Origin: Streptomyces sp. SolWspMP-5a-2
Lineage (GTDB): Bacteria; Actinomycetota; Actinomycetes; Streptomycetales; Streptomycetaceae
Reading direction: 5' to 3'
Assembly (NCBI RefSeq): GCF_900091845.1
Contig: NZ_FMCI01000250.1
Location: 107,069-171,068, forward strand
DNA: 64,000 bases
Part shown: in pieces, positions 1-9,058 of the stretch
How positions within the stretch are numbered: position 1 is the stretch's first letter
Layout of the letters: every line of letters begins with the position of its first letter
The notes under the pieces: model-generated
The model's input: the letters and a program-made list of their open reading frames with translations, nothing else
Told to the model about the DNA's origin: nothing
Databases searched by the model: none
Made by a program: the position numbers and the translations under genes

Positions 1-307
1 AGCGAGCCGAGGTCTCGCAGGGGCCACGGTGTCTCCCGCCCCCATCCCCCACGCCCCGCTTCGCACCACCGTCGGGGACCGCGCATGCCAGCGCGCCCCC
101 ACCGCTAGCAACCCCGAACCATGAACCGGGTTACGGGTCACCTCGATCCTTGCCGAGCCTTTGACCGGCCGATGCGGCCGGTCTCCCCTCCCGCCGTGCT
201 CCCGGCTGCCGTCTCCTGTCCCGGGGCGCCTGCTGGGGCGGGAGACGGGCTTGGCACTCTGGTTCCTGTTGTCCAGTCGAACGTCCGCAATCGAAGGGGA
301 ACCGAAC
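1..307. other. 5' flank without a supported gene
   Basis: No reading frame here has convincing Streptomyces codon bias or a ribosome binding site. A perfect 8-bp hairpin (GACCGGCC at 163-170, loop of 5, GGCCGGTC at 176-183) could end an upstream transcript entering from outside the window. The ribosome binding site of the next gene (GAAGGGGA, 293-300) closes the region. Confidence 0.5.
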
Positions 308-1306
308 GTGCCCGCCTCCCAAGGCCCTTCCCAAGGCCCTTCCCAGGGCCTTTCCCAGGGACCCTCCTATCGCCCCTCCCGCGACTCCTCCCAGACCCCC
401 TCCCAAGGCCCCTCCCACGCTCACTCCCCAGATGCCTCTCACGACTCCTCGAAGGACACCGCACCCGACACCCGCGAAAGGTCCGGCGGATCCGCCCGCT
501 CCGCCGGATCCGTCGCCCCCGGCAGCTACTTCGAACGCATCGATGAGATGCGCTTCAAGCCGACCCCGCACGCGGGCGGCGCCTGGAACGCCGACGAGCA
601 GCACTTCAGTCCGCTGGGCGGGCTCGTGGCCCATGTCCTGGAGGAGCACGCGGCGGCGAGCGGGCAGGGGCTGGTGGTCTCCCGGATCAGTTACGACATC
701 CTCGGGCGGCTCGGGCTCGACGAGTGCGAGATCGAGGTGGAGACCGTGCGGCCGGGCCGGACCATCTCGTTGGTCGAGGCCGTCGTGCGGATCGGCGGGC
801 GGCCGGTGGTCAGGGCTCGGGCGTGGCTGCTGGCCGAGTGGGACACCGGTGCCGTCGCGGGCGGGTCCGACGCGCGTCTCACGCCACCCGGGGAACTCGA
901 TTCGTGGCGCATGTCCGAGCTGTGGCCCGGGGGTTACATCGCCTCGGTCGACGTCCGGCCGGTCGGCGCGCCCACCCCGGGCCGGACGACCGCCTGGATC
1001 TCGACGCCGCTCGATCTGATCGCGGGCGTGCCCGTGGGGCCGCTCGCCTCGTACCTGGCGCTCGTCGACACGGCCAACGGGATCGCCGTGCGGCAGCCGC
1101 CGACGGAGTGGATGTTCCCGAACGTCGATCTGACCGTCCATCTGCACCGGCGTCCGACCGGGTCCTGGACGGGACTCGACACGACCGTCACCTGGGGCCC
1201 GGCCGGGCAGGGGCTGACCAGCACCGTGCTGCACGACGTGCACGGCCCGGTCGGCCGCGCGGAACAACTCCTCACCGTACGACCGCTGTCGGGCAGCGGT
1301 GGCTGA
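308..1306 (+). CDS. thioesterase-like hot-dog fold protein with Ser/Gln/Pro-rich N-terminus
   Basis: The product (332 aa) resembles acyl-CoA thioesterase-like (4HBT_3/TesB-type) hot-dog proteins, which hydrolyse acyl-CoA or acyl-ACP thioesters in the cytoplasm. I chose GTG at 308 because GAAGGGGA lies 8 bases upstream; an ATG at 161 has no such site. Residues 1 to about 70 are low-complexity (repeated SQGP units, then Ser/Asp-rich), and the folded part begins near residue 73 at SYFERIDEMRF. The core, with GGAWN and HFSPLGGLVAHVLE, continues to the C-terminus and contains two hot-dog-like halves. The long disordered N-terminus is unusual for the family, so a later start is possible, although no internal ATG precedes the fold. 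The substrate cannot be told from sequence. Confidence 0.75.
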   Translation: MPASQGPSQGPSQGLSQGPSYRPSRDSSQTPSQGPSHAHSPDASHDSSKDTAPDTRERSGGSARSAGSVAPGSYFERIDEMRFKPTPHAGGAWNADEQHFSPLGGLVAHVLEEHAAASGQGLVVSRISYDILGRLGLDECEIEVETVRPGRTISLVEAVVRIGGRPVVRARAWLLAEWDTGAVAGGSDARLTPPGELDSWRMSELWPGGYIASVDVRPVGAPTPGRTTAWISTPLDLIAGVPVGPLASYLALVDTANGIAVRQPPTEWMFPNVDLTVHLHRRPTGSWTGLDTTVTWGPAGQGLTSTVLHDVHGPVGRAEQLLTVRPLSGSGG

Positions 1307-1485
1307 CCTGAGAGGTGACGGGGCCAGGGGGTGACTGAGCCGACCAAGGGGTCCATGAGTGCGTCGGGACGCCCGTAGCCGAACCGTTGCGGTTCCGTGG
1401 GAACGCCCCCACAGCCACCGCATAGTCTGTGATGCCGTTCGACAAGGACAGCCTCGGAACCGAACATCTCAGGGGGACTCACAGC

Positions 1486-2670
1486 ATGCGATCCACCAGG
1501 CCGTCTCTGGCCGTCTTCGCGCTCGCCTCGGTGCTGGCGTTGACCGTCACCGCGTGCGACTCGGGTGACACCACCGCGGACGGCCGGGCCTCCGCCTCCG
1601 CGAGCGCCGCCGATACCGACAGCGACGGCAAGATAAAGATCCCGGACGACATCCGGGACAAGCTCAAAGAGCACGGGATCGACATCGACAAGTGGAAGAA
1701 CGGTGCCTGGAAGAACTGGGACCGGGACGACTGGCTGCGGGAGGCGGACCAGTTCGTCAACCCCATCATCAAGAACCTCTGGAACCCGGACCGGATGCGG
1801 GACGCCGAGGACCCGGACCAGCGCGTCGACACCAACGATCTGTCGGGCGACCAGGGCGTGACCGACCCGACGCCCGCCGCGGTGGCCGCGCGGGCCGTCG
1901 CGCCGAGCTACCACGCCAACGCGGCCACCGCGGGCAAGGTGTTCTTCGACTCCCCCGAGGGCACGATGGTCTGCTCGGCGACGGTGGTCGCGGACCCGGC
2001 GCATCCGGGCAAGTCCAACCTGGTCTGGACGGCGGGGCACTGCGTGCACGCGGGCAAGAAGGGCGGCTGGTACCGCAACGTCGCCTTCGTGCCGTCGTAC
2101 AACGACGCGGGCCGTACGGCGGCCCAGTTGGAGAACGCCACCCGGGAGGAGGTCGCTCCGTACGGCGTCTGGTGGGGCGACGGCGCGCAGACCTCGCAGC
2201 AGTGGATCTCCAAGGGCGGCGCCACCGGGGGCGACGGTGCCTCGTACGACTTCGCCGTCATCCACGTGACGCCCGAACAGGGCGGCGACGGCAAGTCGCT
2301 GGAGGAGACGGTGGGCGCGGCCCTGCCCGTGGACTTCAACGCCCCGGCCGTGCCGAAGGTCTCGACCGTCACCGCGACCGGCTATCCGGCGGCGAAGCCG
2401 TTCGACGGGCAGAAGCTGTACCAGTGCCAGGACAGGCCGGGACGGCTGTCGATCGCCACGTCGGACCCCACGATGTACCGCATCGGCTGCACCATGACCG
2501 GCGGTTCCTCCGGTGGCGGCTGGGTGGCGACGGGGTCGGCCGGCAAGCCCGCGCTGGTCTCCAACACCTCAATAGGCCCGGTGACTTCGGGCTGGCTCGC
2601 CGGACCGCGCCTGGGCGACGTGGCCAAGAGCGTCTACGAATCGGTGAGCGGGAAGTTCGCCGGACAGTGA
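1486..2670 (+). CDS. secreted trypsin-like serine peptidase, lipoprotein
   Basis: Predicted extracellular serine endopeptidase anchored to the membrane by lipid. The N-terminus is a basic MRSTR segment, a hydrophobic stretch and the lipobox VTAC, giving a mature protein starting at Cys near residue 24. A Ser/Asp-rich linker follows, then a trypsin/V8-like domain with all three catalytic residues: His in TAGHC (about residue 185), Asp in SYDFAV (about 255) and Ser in GSSGGG (about 342). ATG at 1486 is preceded by GGGGGA at correct spacing; an ATG further upstream lacks a signal peptide context. The gene stands alone, and a strong terminator follows 9 bases after the stop. The physiological substrate is unknown. 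Confidence 0.87.
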   Translation: MRSTRPSLAVFALASVLALTVTACDSGDTTADGRASASASAADTDSDGKIKIPDDIRDKLKEHGIDIDKWKNGAWKNWDRDDWLREADQFVNPIIKNLWNPDRMRDAEDPDQRVDTNDLSGDQGVTDPTPAAVAARAVAPSYHANAATAGKVFFDSPEGTMVCSATVVADPAHPGKSNLVWTAGHCVHAGKKGGWYRNVAFVPSYNDAGRTAAQLENATREEVAPYGVWWGDGAQTSQQWISKGGATGGDGASYDFAVIHVTPEQGGDGKSLEETVGAALPVDFNAPAVPKVSTVTATGYPAAKPFDGQKLYQCQDRPGRLSIATSDPTMYRIGCTMTGGSSGGGWVATGSAGKPALVSNTSIGPVTSGWLAGPRLGDVAKSVYESVSGKFAGQ

Positions 2671-2678
2671 CCCCACGG

Positions 2679-2729
2679 CGAAGCGCCCGACCGGCGAACC
2701 CCGCTGAGGGTTCCCGATCGGGCGCTTCG
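2679..2729 (+). terminator. hairpin terminator after the serine peptidase
   Basis: CGAAGCGCCCGA (2679-2690) pairs perfectly with TCGGGCGCTTCG (2718-2729), and the stem continues inward with GAACCC/GGGTTC. There is no long T run, as is common in Streptomyces. GCGCTTCGTAG recurs at 2750. Confidence 0.8.
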
Positions 2730-2791
2730 TAGGGGACGACTACCCTTCGGCGCTTCGTAGAGGCGACTGCCCTCCGACGCGGCAGAGCAGG

Positions 2792-2820
2792 TCACCGGGA
2801 CGGGCAGCCCGCCCCGGTGA
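2792..2820 (-). terminator. hairpin downstream of hflX
   Basis: TCACCGGGACGGG (2792-2804) and CCCGCCCCGGTGA (2808-2820) form a near-perfect stem just beyond the hflX stop at 2851, read on the minus strand. It faces the terminator of the convergent peptidase gene. Confidence 0.6.
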
Positions 2821-2850
2821 TCGCTTCAGGCTGCCCGGCGGTCAGACCGG

Positions 2851-4344
2851 TCAGACCGTGGGCGCCGGTACGTACGGTGCAAGCTCCGCCGCCAGCTCCT
2901 CGTGCACCCGGGCCTTGAGCAGGGTGCCCTCCGGGGTGTGCTCCTCGGAGATCACCTCGCCCTCGTCGTGGGTGCGGGCGACCAGCTTGCCGTGGGTGTA
3001 CGGCACCAGCGCCTCGATCTCGACCGACGGCCGCGGCAGCTCGTTGTCGATGAGCGCGAGCAGCTCGGCGATGCCCTGGCCGGTGCGGGCCGAGACAGCG
3101 ATCGACCGGGTCTCGACGCGCATCAGACGCTGGAGCGTCACCGGATCGGCGGCGTCCGCCTTGTTGATGACGACGATCTCGGGCACGCCGGTGGCACCGA
3201 CGTCCCTGATGACCTCGCGCACGGCGGCGAGCTGCTCCTCCGGCGCCGGGTGCGAGCCGTCGACCACGTGCAGGATCAGGTCGGACTCGCCGACCTCCTC
3301 CATGGTGGAGCGGAACGCCTCGACGAGGTGGTGGGGCAGGTGCCGGACGAAACCGACGGTGTCCGCCAGGGTGTACAGGCGTCCGCCGGGCGTCTCGGCG
3401 CGGCGGACGGTCGGGTCCAGGGTCGCGAACAGGGCGTTCTCGACCAGGACACCGGCGCCCGTGAGGCGGTTGAGCAGGGACGACTTGCCCGCGTTGGTGT
3501 AGCCCGCGATGGCCACGGACGGCACCCGGTGACGCTTGCGCTCCTGGCGCTTGATCTCGCGGCCGGTCTTCATCTCCGCGATCTCCCGGCGCATCTTCGC
3601 CATCTTCTCGCGGATGCGGCGCCGGTCGGTCTCGATCTTCGTCTCACCGGGGCCTCGGGTGGCGAGGCCGCCGCCCTTGCCGCCGCCCATCTGCCGGGAC
3701 AGCGACTGGCCCCAGCCGCGCAGCCTGGGCAGCATGTACTGCATCTGCGCGAGCGCCACCTGCGCCTTGCCCTCACGGGACTTGGCGTGCTGGGCGAAGA
3801 TGTCGAGGATCAGGGCCGTGCGGTCGATGACCTTGACCTTGACGACGTCCTCGAGGTGGATGAGCTGACCAGGACTCAGCTCGCCGTCGCAGATGACGGT
3901 GTCGGCGCCGGACTCCAGGACGATGTCCCGCAGTTCGTTCGCCTTGCCCGAGCCGATGTAGGTGGCCGCGTCGGGCTTGTCGCGGCGCTGGATCACGCCG
4001 TCGAGGACGAGGGCGCCCGCCGTCTCGGCGAGGGCGGCCAGCTCGGCGAGCGAGTTGTCGGCCTCGTGCACGGTGCCGGTGGTCCAGACGCCGACGAGGA
4101 CGACCCGCTCCAGGCGCAGCTGGCGGTACTCGACCTCGGTGACGTCCTCCAGCTCGGTGGAGAGGCCGGCCACACGGCGCAGGGCCGCGCGCTCGGAGCG
4201 GTCGAACTGGTCGCCGTCCCGGTCTCCGTCGATCTCGTGGCTCCAGGCGACGTCCTCTTCCATCAGGGCATCGGCCCGAAGACCTTCGGCGTAGGTGTGC
4301 GCGAAGCGCTGCGAGTCCTGGGAAGGGGATGAAGAGGAGGTCAT
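2851..4344 (-). CDS. ribosome-associated GTPase HflX
   Basis: HflX is a translational GTPase of the Obg-HflX superfamily that binds 50S or 70S ribosomes and rescues or splits stalled ribosomes, especially under stress. The protein (497 aa) has the family layout: an N-terminal HflX domain containing YIGSGKANELR, a helical linker with the Gly-rich GGGKGGGLATRGPGE motif, then the G domain with G1 GYTNAGKSS near residue 285, DTVGF (G3) and NKAD (G4). The N-terminal 70 residues are an actinobacterial acidic extension. The ATG at 4344 is preceded by AAGGA. The gene is separated from the upstream peptidase gene by 190 bp, so it probably has its own promoter. Confidence 0.95.
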   Translation of the reverse strand: MTSSSSPSQDSQRFAHTYAEGLRADALMEEDVAWSHEIDGDRDGDQFDRSERAALRRVAGLSTELEDVTEVEYRQLRLERVVLVGVWTTGTVHEADNSLAELAALAETAGALVLDGVIQRRDKPDAATYIGSGKANELRDIVLESGADTVICDGELSPGQLIHLEDVVKVKVIDRTALILDIFAQHAKSREGKAQVALAQMQYMLPRLRGWGQSLSRQMGGGKGGGLATRGPGETKIETDRRRIREKMAKMRREIAEMKTGREIKRQERKRHRVPSVAIAGYTNAGKSSLLNRLTGAGVLVENALFATLDPTVRRAETPGGRLYTLADTVGFVRHLPHHLVEAFRSTMEEVGESDLILHVVDGSHPAPEEQLAAVREVIRDVGATGVPEIVVINKADAADPVTLQRLMRVETRSIAVSARTGQGIAELLALIDNELPRPSVEIEALVPYTHGKLVARTHDEGEVISEEHTPEGTLLKARVHEELAAELAPYVPAPTV

Positions 4345-4534
4345 TGGATCCTTACGTCGATGGGAAGGCGGTGTCGGCGGCGGAGACGGCCGGTGGACCG
4401 TCAGACTCGTCGACCACCTGGGACAACGTACGGGCGACCCGGGAGATTCCCGTGGTCCGTACCGCGCCGACCCGAAGATGGTCGCACGGTACGCCCCGTC
4501 TCGTCACCGCCTTATTTCCCGCTCCCGTCCCGGC

Positions 4535-6259
4535 TCAACCAGCGGCCCCCACCATCACCGGGGCCTCCTCGCCCCGCTTCCCCCGCGTCGACTGCGTCCC
4601 CTCCGCCGCCCCCGTCCCGCGCTTCTCCTGCTCGGCCGGCCGATCCCGCTTCTCCTGCCCACCCTGCTCGGCCGGCTCAGCCCGCCGGTCCCGCTGCGCC
4701 TGCTTCGTCTGCCGTGCCTGCTGCGTGTGCTTCGTCTGCTCACCCTGCGTGGCCGGCTTCGCGGGTTCCGTGGACTTCCAGTCCGGGTGGCCCGGCATCG
4801 GCGGGGTCTTCGCGCCGTACAGCCACTGCTGGAAGAAGCCGCGGAGGTCACGCCCGGAGATCTCCGAAGCGAGGCGGACGAAGTCGGCCGTGGACGCGGT
4901 CGAGTCCCGGTGGCGGGCGACCCAGGCACGCTCCAGCCGGTCGAAGTCACGGTGGCCGATCTCCTGGCGCAGGGCGTAGAGGACCAGGGAGGCGCCGTCG
5001 TAGACGTTCGGGCGGAAGATGCTGATCTTCTGTCCCCGCGCGGGCGCCTTGGGCCTGGCGGGCGGTCCCCCGGCGGCCCGCCAGGTGTCCGAGGCGCCGT
5101 ACGCGGCCTTCATCCGCGTCTCCATCGGACGGTGGGCCGTCTCGTCGGCGTACAGGGTCTCGTACCAGGTGGCGTGGCCCTCGTTCAGCCACAGGTCGGA
5201 CCAGGTACGCGGGCTGACGCTGTCGCCGAACCACTGGTGGGACAGCTCGTGCACCATGATCGACTCGACGTACCACTTGGGGTAGGCGGGCTCGGTGAAG
5301 ATGTCCTTCTCGAAGAGGGAGAGGGTCTGGGTCTCCAGCTCGAAGCCGGTCGACGCCTGCGCCATGAGGACGCCGTAGGTCTCGAACGGGTACGGGCCGA
5401 CCTTGCTCTCCATCCAGGCGATCTGGTCGGGCGTCTTGGCCAGCCACGGTTCCAGGGCCTCGCGGTCCTTGCTGGGGACGACGTCCCTGACCGGGAGTCC
5501 GCCGGGGCCCTCGCGGCGGACCACGCTGGAGCGGCCAATGGACACCTGGGCCAGTTCGGTGGCCATGGGGTGCTTGGTGCGGTAGGTCCAGGTGGTCGTG
5601 CGCGCGGTCCGGTGGCGTCCGGCGGGCAGCCCGTTGGCGACGGCCGTGTAGTCGTTGGGGGCGGTGATCCTGATGGTGAACATCGCCTTGTCGGAGGGGT
5701 GGTCGTTGCAGGGGAAGACGAGGTGCGCGGCGTCGGCCTGGTTGGCCATGGCGAGGCCGTCCGCGGTGCGCACCCAGCCGCCGTCGCTGTCGTCCGAGCC
5801 GACCGGGTCGCTGGTGTGCCGCACGGTGATCCGGGTGAGGCTGCCCGCGCTGAGCGGCTCCTCCGGGGTGACGACGAGGTCCTCGCCCGCGCCGGTGAAG
5901 TCGGCCGGTTCGCCGTCCACCTCGACCGACTCGACCGTGCCGTGCGCGAAGTCGAGGTTGATCCGGTCCAGGTCGGCGGTGGTCCAGGCGTCGATGGTGG
6001 TCACGGCCGCCAGCGGTGCGCGGTTGTCGCCCGAGTAGGTGAAGTCGAGGTGGTAGGCCGCCACGTCGTAGCCGGGGTTGCCGAGGGTCGGAAAGAGACG
6101 GTCGCCGAGGCCCAGCGGGGTGGGCGGCGCGCTCGCGGCGAGCAGCGCGACCGACACGGCGGAGGCCAGCAGGGCGGCGGCGGTACGGCGGCGGAGCGGA
6201 CGGGCGCCGCGGAGCGGGCCGGACCGGCGGGGCGTCTGGGTGCGAGGGCTGAGCGGCAT
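4535..6259 (-). CDS. secreted M1-family zinc metallopeptidase
   Basis: Aminopeptidase N-type (gluzincin) metallopeptidase. The zinc site is complete: HELSH at about residues 337-341 and the third ligand Glu in NEGH at about 360. The N-terminus has a run of Arg, a hydrophobic segment of about 20 residues and Ala-X-Ala, consistent with export. The body (DYDVAAYHLDF-type start, then the beta-rich N-domain and catalytic domain) matches secreted Streptomyces M1 peptidases. The last 75 residues or so are a Gln/Lys/Arg/Glu-rich low-complexity tail beyond the normal domain end. It probably trims peptides outside the cell; specificity cannot be read from the sequence. Confidence 0.88.
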   Translation of the reverse strand: MPLSPRTQTPRRSGPLRGARPLRRRTAAALLASAVSVALLAASAPPTPLGLGDRLFPTLGNPGYDVAAYHLDFTYSGDNRAPLAAVTTIDAWTTADLDRINLDFAHGTVESVEVDGEPADFTGAGEDLVVTPEEPLSAGSLTRITVRHTSDPVGSDDSDGGWVRTADGLAMANQADAAHLVFPCNDHPSDKAMFTIRITAPNDYTAVANGLPAGRHRTARTTTWTYRTKHPMATELAQVSIGRSSVVRREGPGGLPVRDVVPSKDREALEPWLAKTPDQIAWMESKVGPYPFETYGVLMAQASTGFELETQTLSLFEKDIFTEPAYPKWYVESIMVHELSHQWFGDSVSPRTWSDLWLNEGHATWYETLYADETAHRPMETRMKAAYGASDTWRAAGGPPARPKAPARGQKISIFRPNVYDGASLVLYALRQEIGHRDFDRLERAWVARHRDSTASTADFVRLASEISGRDLRGFFQQWLYGAKTPPMPGHPDWKSTEPAKPATQGEQTKHTQQARQTKQAQRDRRAEPAEQGGQEKRDRPAEQEKRGTGAAEGTQSTRGKRGEEAPVMVGAAG

Positions 6260-6633
6260 GGACCACCGCTACCAGCGCGCGCCCCCCGCACGCGGCCGAC
6301 GCGCGCCCGTGCCACCCGAACGAGTCGGCCCGGCCGCGTCACGAACACCTGCACCGCCGACCCCATCGACCACGCAGCCTGCGGCTCCCGGCACGCCCCC
6401 GGTCGGTTTCCCCACCGGCCCCTCACCCAGCCATGCCCTCGGTTCGTTACCCCCACCGACCACGCAGCCTGCGGCTCCCGGCACACCCCCGGTCAGTTTC
6501 CCCACCGGCCCCGCACCCAAGCGCCCCGGCCACGCCCCCGATCCGCTCCCCCGCCAGCCCGGCACCCAGCCACGCCCCCGGTCCGTTACCCCCACCCAAC
6601 CGCCCCAGCCGCACCCCCGATCCACACTCCCGC
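6260..6633. repeat. intergenic spacer with 90-bp-period imperfect repeat
   Basis: This 374-bp gap carries no supported gene. A segment of about 60 bp at 6361-6420 recurs at 6451-6510 with only a few substitutions, so the repeat period is 90 bp. A shorter element (CCTCGGTTCGTTACCCCCACC-like, near 6437-6457) recurs near 6577-6597. The plus strand is strongly C-rich. It lies between the starts of the peptidase gene and the stop of rshA. Confidence 0.75.
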
Positions 6634-8760
6634 CTACGTCCGCGTCCGTGCCCGGCTGACGTCGAAGACGCCGGGGACGTTGCGCATCGCCCGCATGAGG
6701 GTGGGGAGGTGGGCAGCGTCCGGGAGTTGGACGGTGTACGTGTGCCGGACCCGCTGCTGGCTGGGGGGTTCGACGGTCGCGGAGGAGATCTCCGCGCCCT
6801 CCGACGCCATGGCCTCGGTGAGGTCGGCGAGCAGATGCGGGCGCACGAACGATTCCGCGACGAGCGTGACCCGGCACTCGGTGGTGTCCCCCCAGCGCAC
6901 GCCGATTTCCGCGCGCCCCGTGCCTTTCATCCGGGCGACGGCGGCGCACTCGACGCGGTGCACGGTCACCACTCCGCCGCGCACGGTGAAGCCGGTGACG
7001 TCGTCGGGCGGCACGGGCGTGCAGCAGCCGGCCAGCCGCACCGTCGCGCCGGGCTGGTCGACGAGGACGTTGTCGCTGGTGGGACGGGCCTCGGGCGGGG
7101 CGAAGGACGGGAACGGGTCGGGGGCCTCGGCGGCGGGGCGCAGCCGGACCTCGGGCTTCTGCGCGCGCTCGGGGGCGTCGTGGGCGGGGTGGGTGGTGAG
7201 CCAGCGCTGGATGGCGATGCGCGCGGCGGGGGTGTGGGCGTGCTCAAGCCACTCGCGGGAGGGCTCGGACGCCGGGTCCTGGCCCATCAGGAGCTGGACG
7301 GTGTCGCCGTCGGTGAGGACCGTGCTGAGCGTCGCCAGGCGGCCGTTGACGCGGGCGCCGATGCACGCGTGCGCGTCCTCGCCGTACTGCGCGTAGGCGG
7401 CGTCGACGCAGGTGGCGCCCTCGGGGAGGCCGAGGGTGCCGCCGTCGGGGCGGAAGACGGTGATCTCGCGGTCCTGCGCGAGGTCCTCGCGGAGGGTGGA
7501 CCAGAAGGTGTCGGTGTCGGGCGCGGCCTCCTGCCAGTCGAGCAGGCGGGAGAGCCAGCCGGGCCTGGTGGGGTCGGCGCGTTCGCCGTCGGCGGGGTCG
7601 TCGGGCGCGGGGGCGTAGGGGTTGCCGAGCGCGACGACACCGGCCTCGGCGACCTTGTGCATCTGGTGGGTGCGGATGAGGACTTCGGTGACCTGCCCGT
7701 CCGCGCGGGCGACCGCGGTGTGCAGCGACTGGTAGAGGTTGAACTTCGGTACGGCGATGAAGTCCTTGAACTCCGAGACGACGGGCGTCATACAGGTGTG
7801 CAGTTCGCCGAGGACGCCGTAGCAGTCGGCGTCCTCGTTGACGAGGATCAGCAGGCGGCCGAAGTCGGCGCCGCGCAGGCGTCCGCGTTTGCGGGAGACC
7901 CGGTGGACGGAGACGAAGTGCCGTGGCCTGATGAGGACTTCGGCGGGGATGCCGGCGTCGCGCAGGACGGCGCGGATCTCCTCGGTGGTCTCGGCGAGCG
8001 GGTCGTCGGCGCGGGAGGCGTTCTCGACGATCAGTTCCCTGGTGTGCTGGTACTCCTCGGGGTGGAGGATCGCGAAGACCAGGTCCTCCAGCTCGGTCTT
8101 GAGTGCCTGGACGCCGAGGCGTTCGGCGAGCGGGATGAGGAAGTCCCGGGTGATCTTGGCGATGCGCTCCTGCTTCTCGGGGCGCATGACGCCGAGGGTG
8201 CGCATGTTGTGCAGCCGGTCGGCGAGTTTGATCGACATGACGCGGACGTCGCTGCCGGTGGCGACGAGCATCTTGCGGAAGGTCTCGGGTTCGGCGGCGG
8301 CGCCGTAGTCGACCTTCTCCAGTTTGGTGACGCCGTCGACGAGGTAGCGCACCTCGGCGCCGAACTCGGCGCCCACCTGGTCGAGCGTCACGTCCGTGTC
8401 CTCGACGGTGTCGTGGAGCAGGGAGGCGGTCAACGTGGTCGTCTCGGCGCCGAGTTCGGCGAGGATGAGGGTCACCGCGAGGGGGTGGGTGATGTACGGC
8501 TCGCCGCTCTTGCGCATCTGGCCGCGGTGCGAGGACTCGGCCAGGAGGTAGGCGCGGCGCAGGGGTTCGAGGTCGGCGTCGGGGTGGTGGGCGCGGTGGG
8601 CGTCGGCGAGATGGCCGATGGCGTCGGGCAGGCGGTCACGGGCCGCGGGGCCGAGCAGGGCTGCCCGGCCGAGGCGGCGCAGGTCGATCCGGGCCCGCCA
8701 GCGCGCGGCGGACGCGGTCACCGGACCTGGGGTCGCGGGGTTCGTCGCCTCCGCACTCAT
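6634..8760 (-). CDS. RelA/SpoT homologue (RshA-type)
   Basis: RelA/SpoT-type protein (708 aa) of (p)ppGpp metabolism. ATG at 8760 is chosen because GGAGGTG lies directly upstream; the longer frame to 8913 lacks a ribosome binding site. Order of domains: HD hydrolase (about 60-220) with HRGQMRKSG and HDTVEDT, a synthetase-like region (about 255-400) keeping KDFIAVPKFNLYQSLHT, TGS (about 420-490) and a C-terminal ACT domain (about 630-708). The hydrolase motifs look intact. The synthetase region lacks the usual DIYDL-A-R segment, having DFGRLLILVNEDAD instead, so synthesis may be weak or lost. The position next to dapF and hflX fits the second Streptomyces Rsh protein, not the main RelA, which lies elsewhere. 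Confidence 0.88.
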   Translation of the reverse strand: MSAEATNPATPGPVTASAARWRARIDLRRLGRAALLGPAARDRLPDAIGHLADAHRAHHPDADLEPLRRAYLLAESSHRGQMRKSGEPYITHPLAVTLILAELGAETTTLTASLLHDTVEDTDVTLDQVGAEFGAEVRYLVDGVTKLEKVDYGAAAEPETFRKMLVATGSDVRVMSIKLADRLHNMRTLGVMRPEKQERIAKITRDFLIPLAERLGVQALKTELEDLVFAILHPEEYQHTRELIVENASRADDPLAETTEEIRAVLRDAGIPAEVLIRPRHFVSVHRVSRKRGRLRGADFGRLLILVNEDADCYGVLGELHTCMTPVVSEFKDFIAVPKFNLYQSLHTAVARADGQVTEVLIRTHQMHKVAEAGVVALGNPYAPAPDDPADGERADPTRPGWLSRLLDWQEAAPDTDTFWSTLREDLAQDREITVFRPDGGTLGLPEGATCVDAAYAQYGEDAHACIGARVNGRLATLSTVLTDGDTVQLLMGQDPASEPSREWLEHAHTPAARIAIQRWLTTHPAHDAPERAQKPEVRLRPAAEAPDPFPSFAPPEARPTSDNVLVDQPGATVRLAGCCTPVPPDDVTGFTVRGGVVTVHRVECAAVARMKGTGRAEIGVRWGDTTECRVTLVAESFVRPHLLADLTEAMASEGAEISSATVEPPSQQRVRHTYTVQLPDAAHLPTLMRAMRNVPGVFDVSRARTRT

Positions 8761-9058
8761 GGGCACCTCCGGCTGCGTGGACCGGCGGACGGGGTGCCCC
8801 AGGGCGGACACGGCTCGGGGGCTGGTTTCGGTCCCCCGTCCGGGCCGGTGCTTGATGCTACCGAGCCCACCACGTGCGACTGACCGCCTCTCGCCGAGCG
8901 TGAAACGGATCACCCAATCGAGCGATCGTTCACAGGTTTACCGATTCAAGCCAGGTGCTGGGCGGCCTGCCGTGGTTTCCTGCCCCGCGACCCGCCGACT
9001 GGCTGGCACTCAGTGCCATACGGGCCGGTACACCTCTGATGCCAAGCCGACGCACCGT
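8761..9058. other. rshA upstream region
   Basis: About 300 bp between dapF and rshA, both on the minus strand. It probably holds the rshA promoter: a TAGCAT hexamer lies on the minus strand near 8855-8860, but no good -35 match accompanies it. A short hairpin (GGCAC-TCA-GTGCC) lies near 9003-9016. I see no gene. Confidence 0.35.

Noticed and set aside
1399..1430. GGAAC with GTC/TAGTCT upstream of the serine peptidase as an ECF-sigma promoter.
   Set aside because: The distance between the two elements (about 20 bp) exceeds the usual ECF spacing.
4295..7396. Long plus-strand frame across the peptidase gene and the repeat spacer.
   Set aside because: Shadow of high GC content; it crosses two minus-strand genes with clear domains and has Arg/Gly/Val-rich filler sequence.
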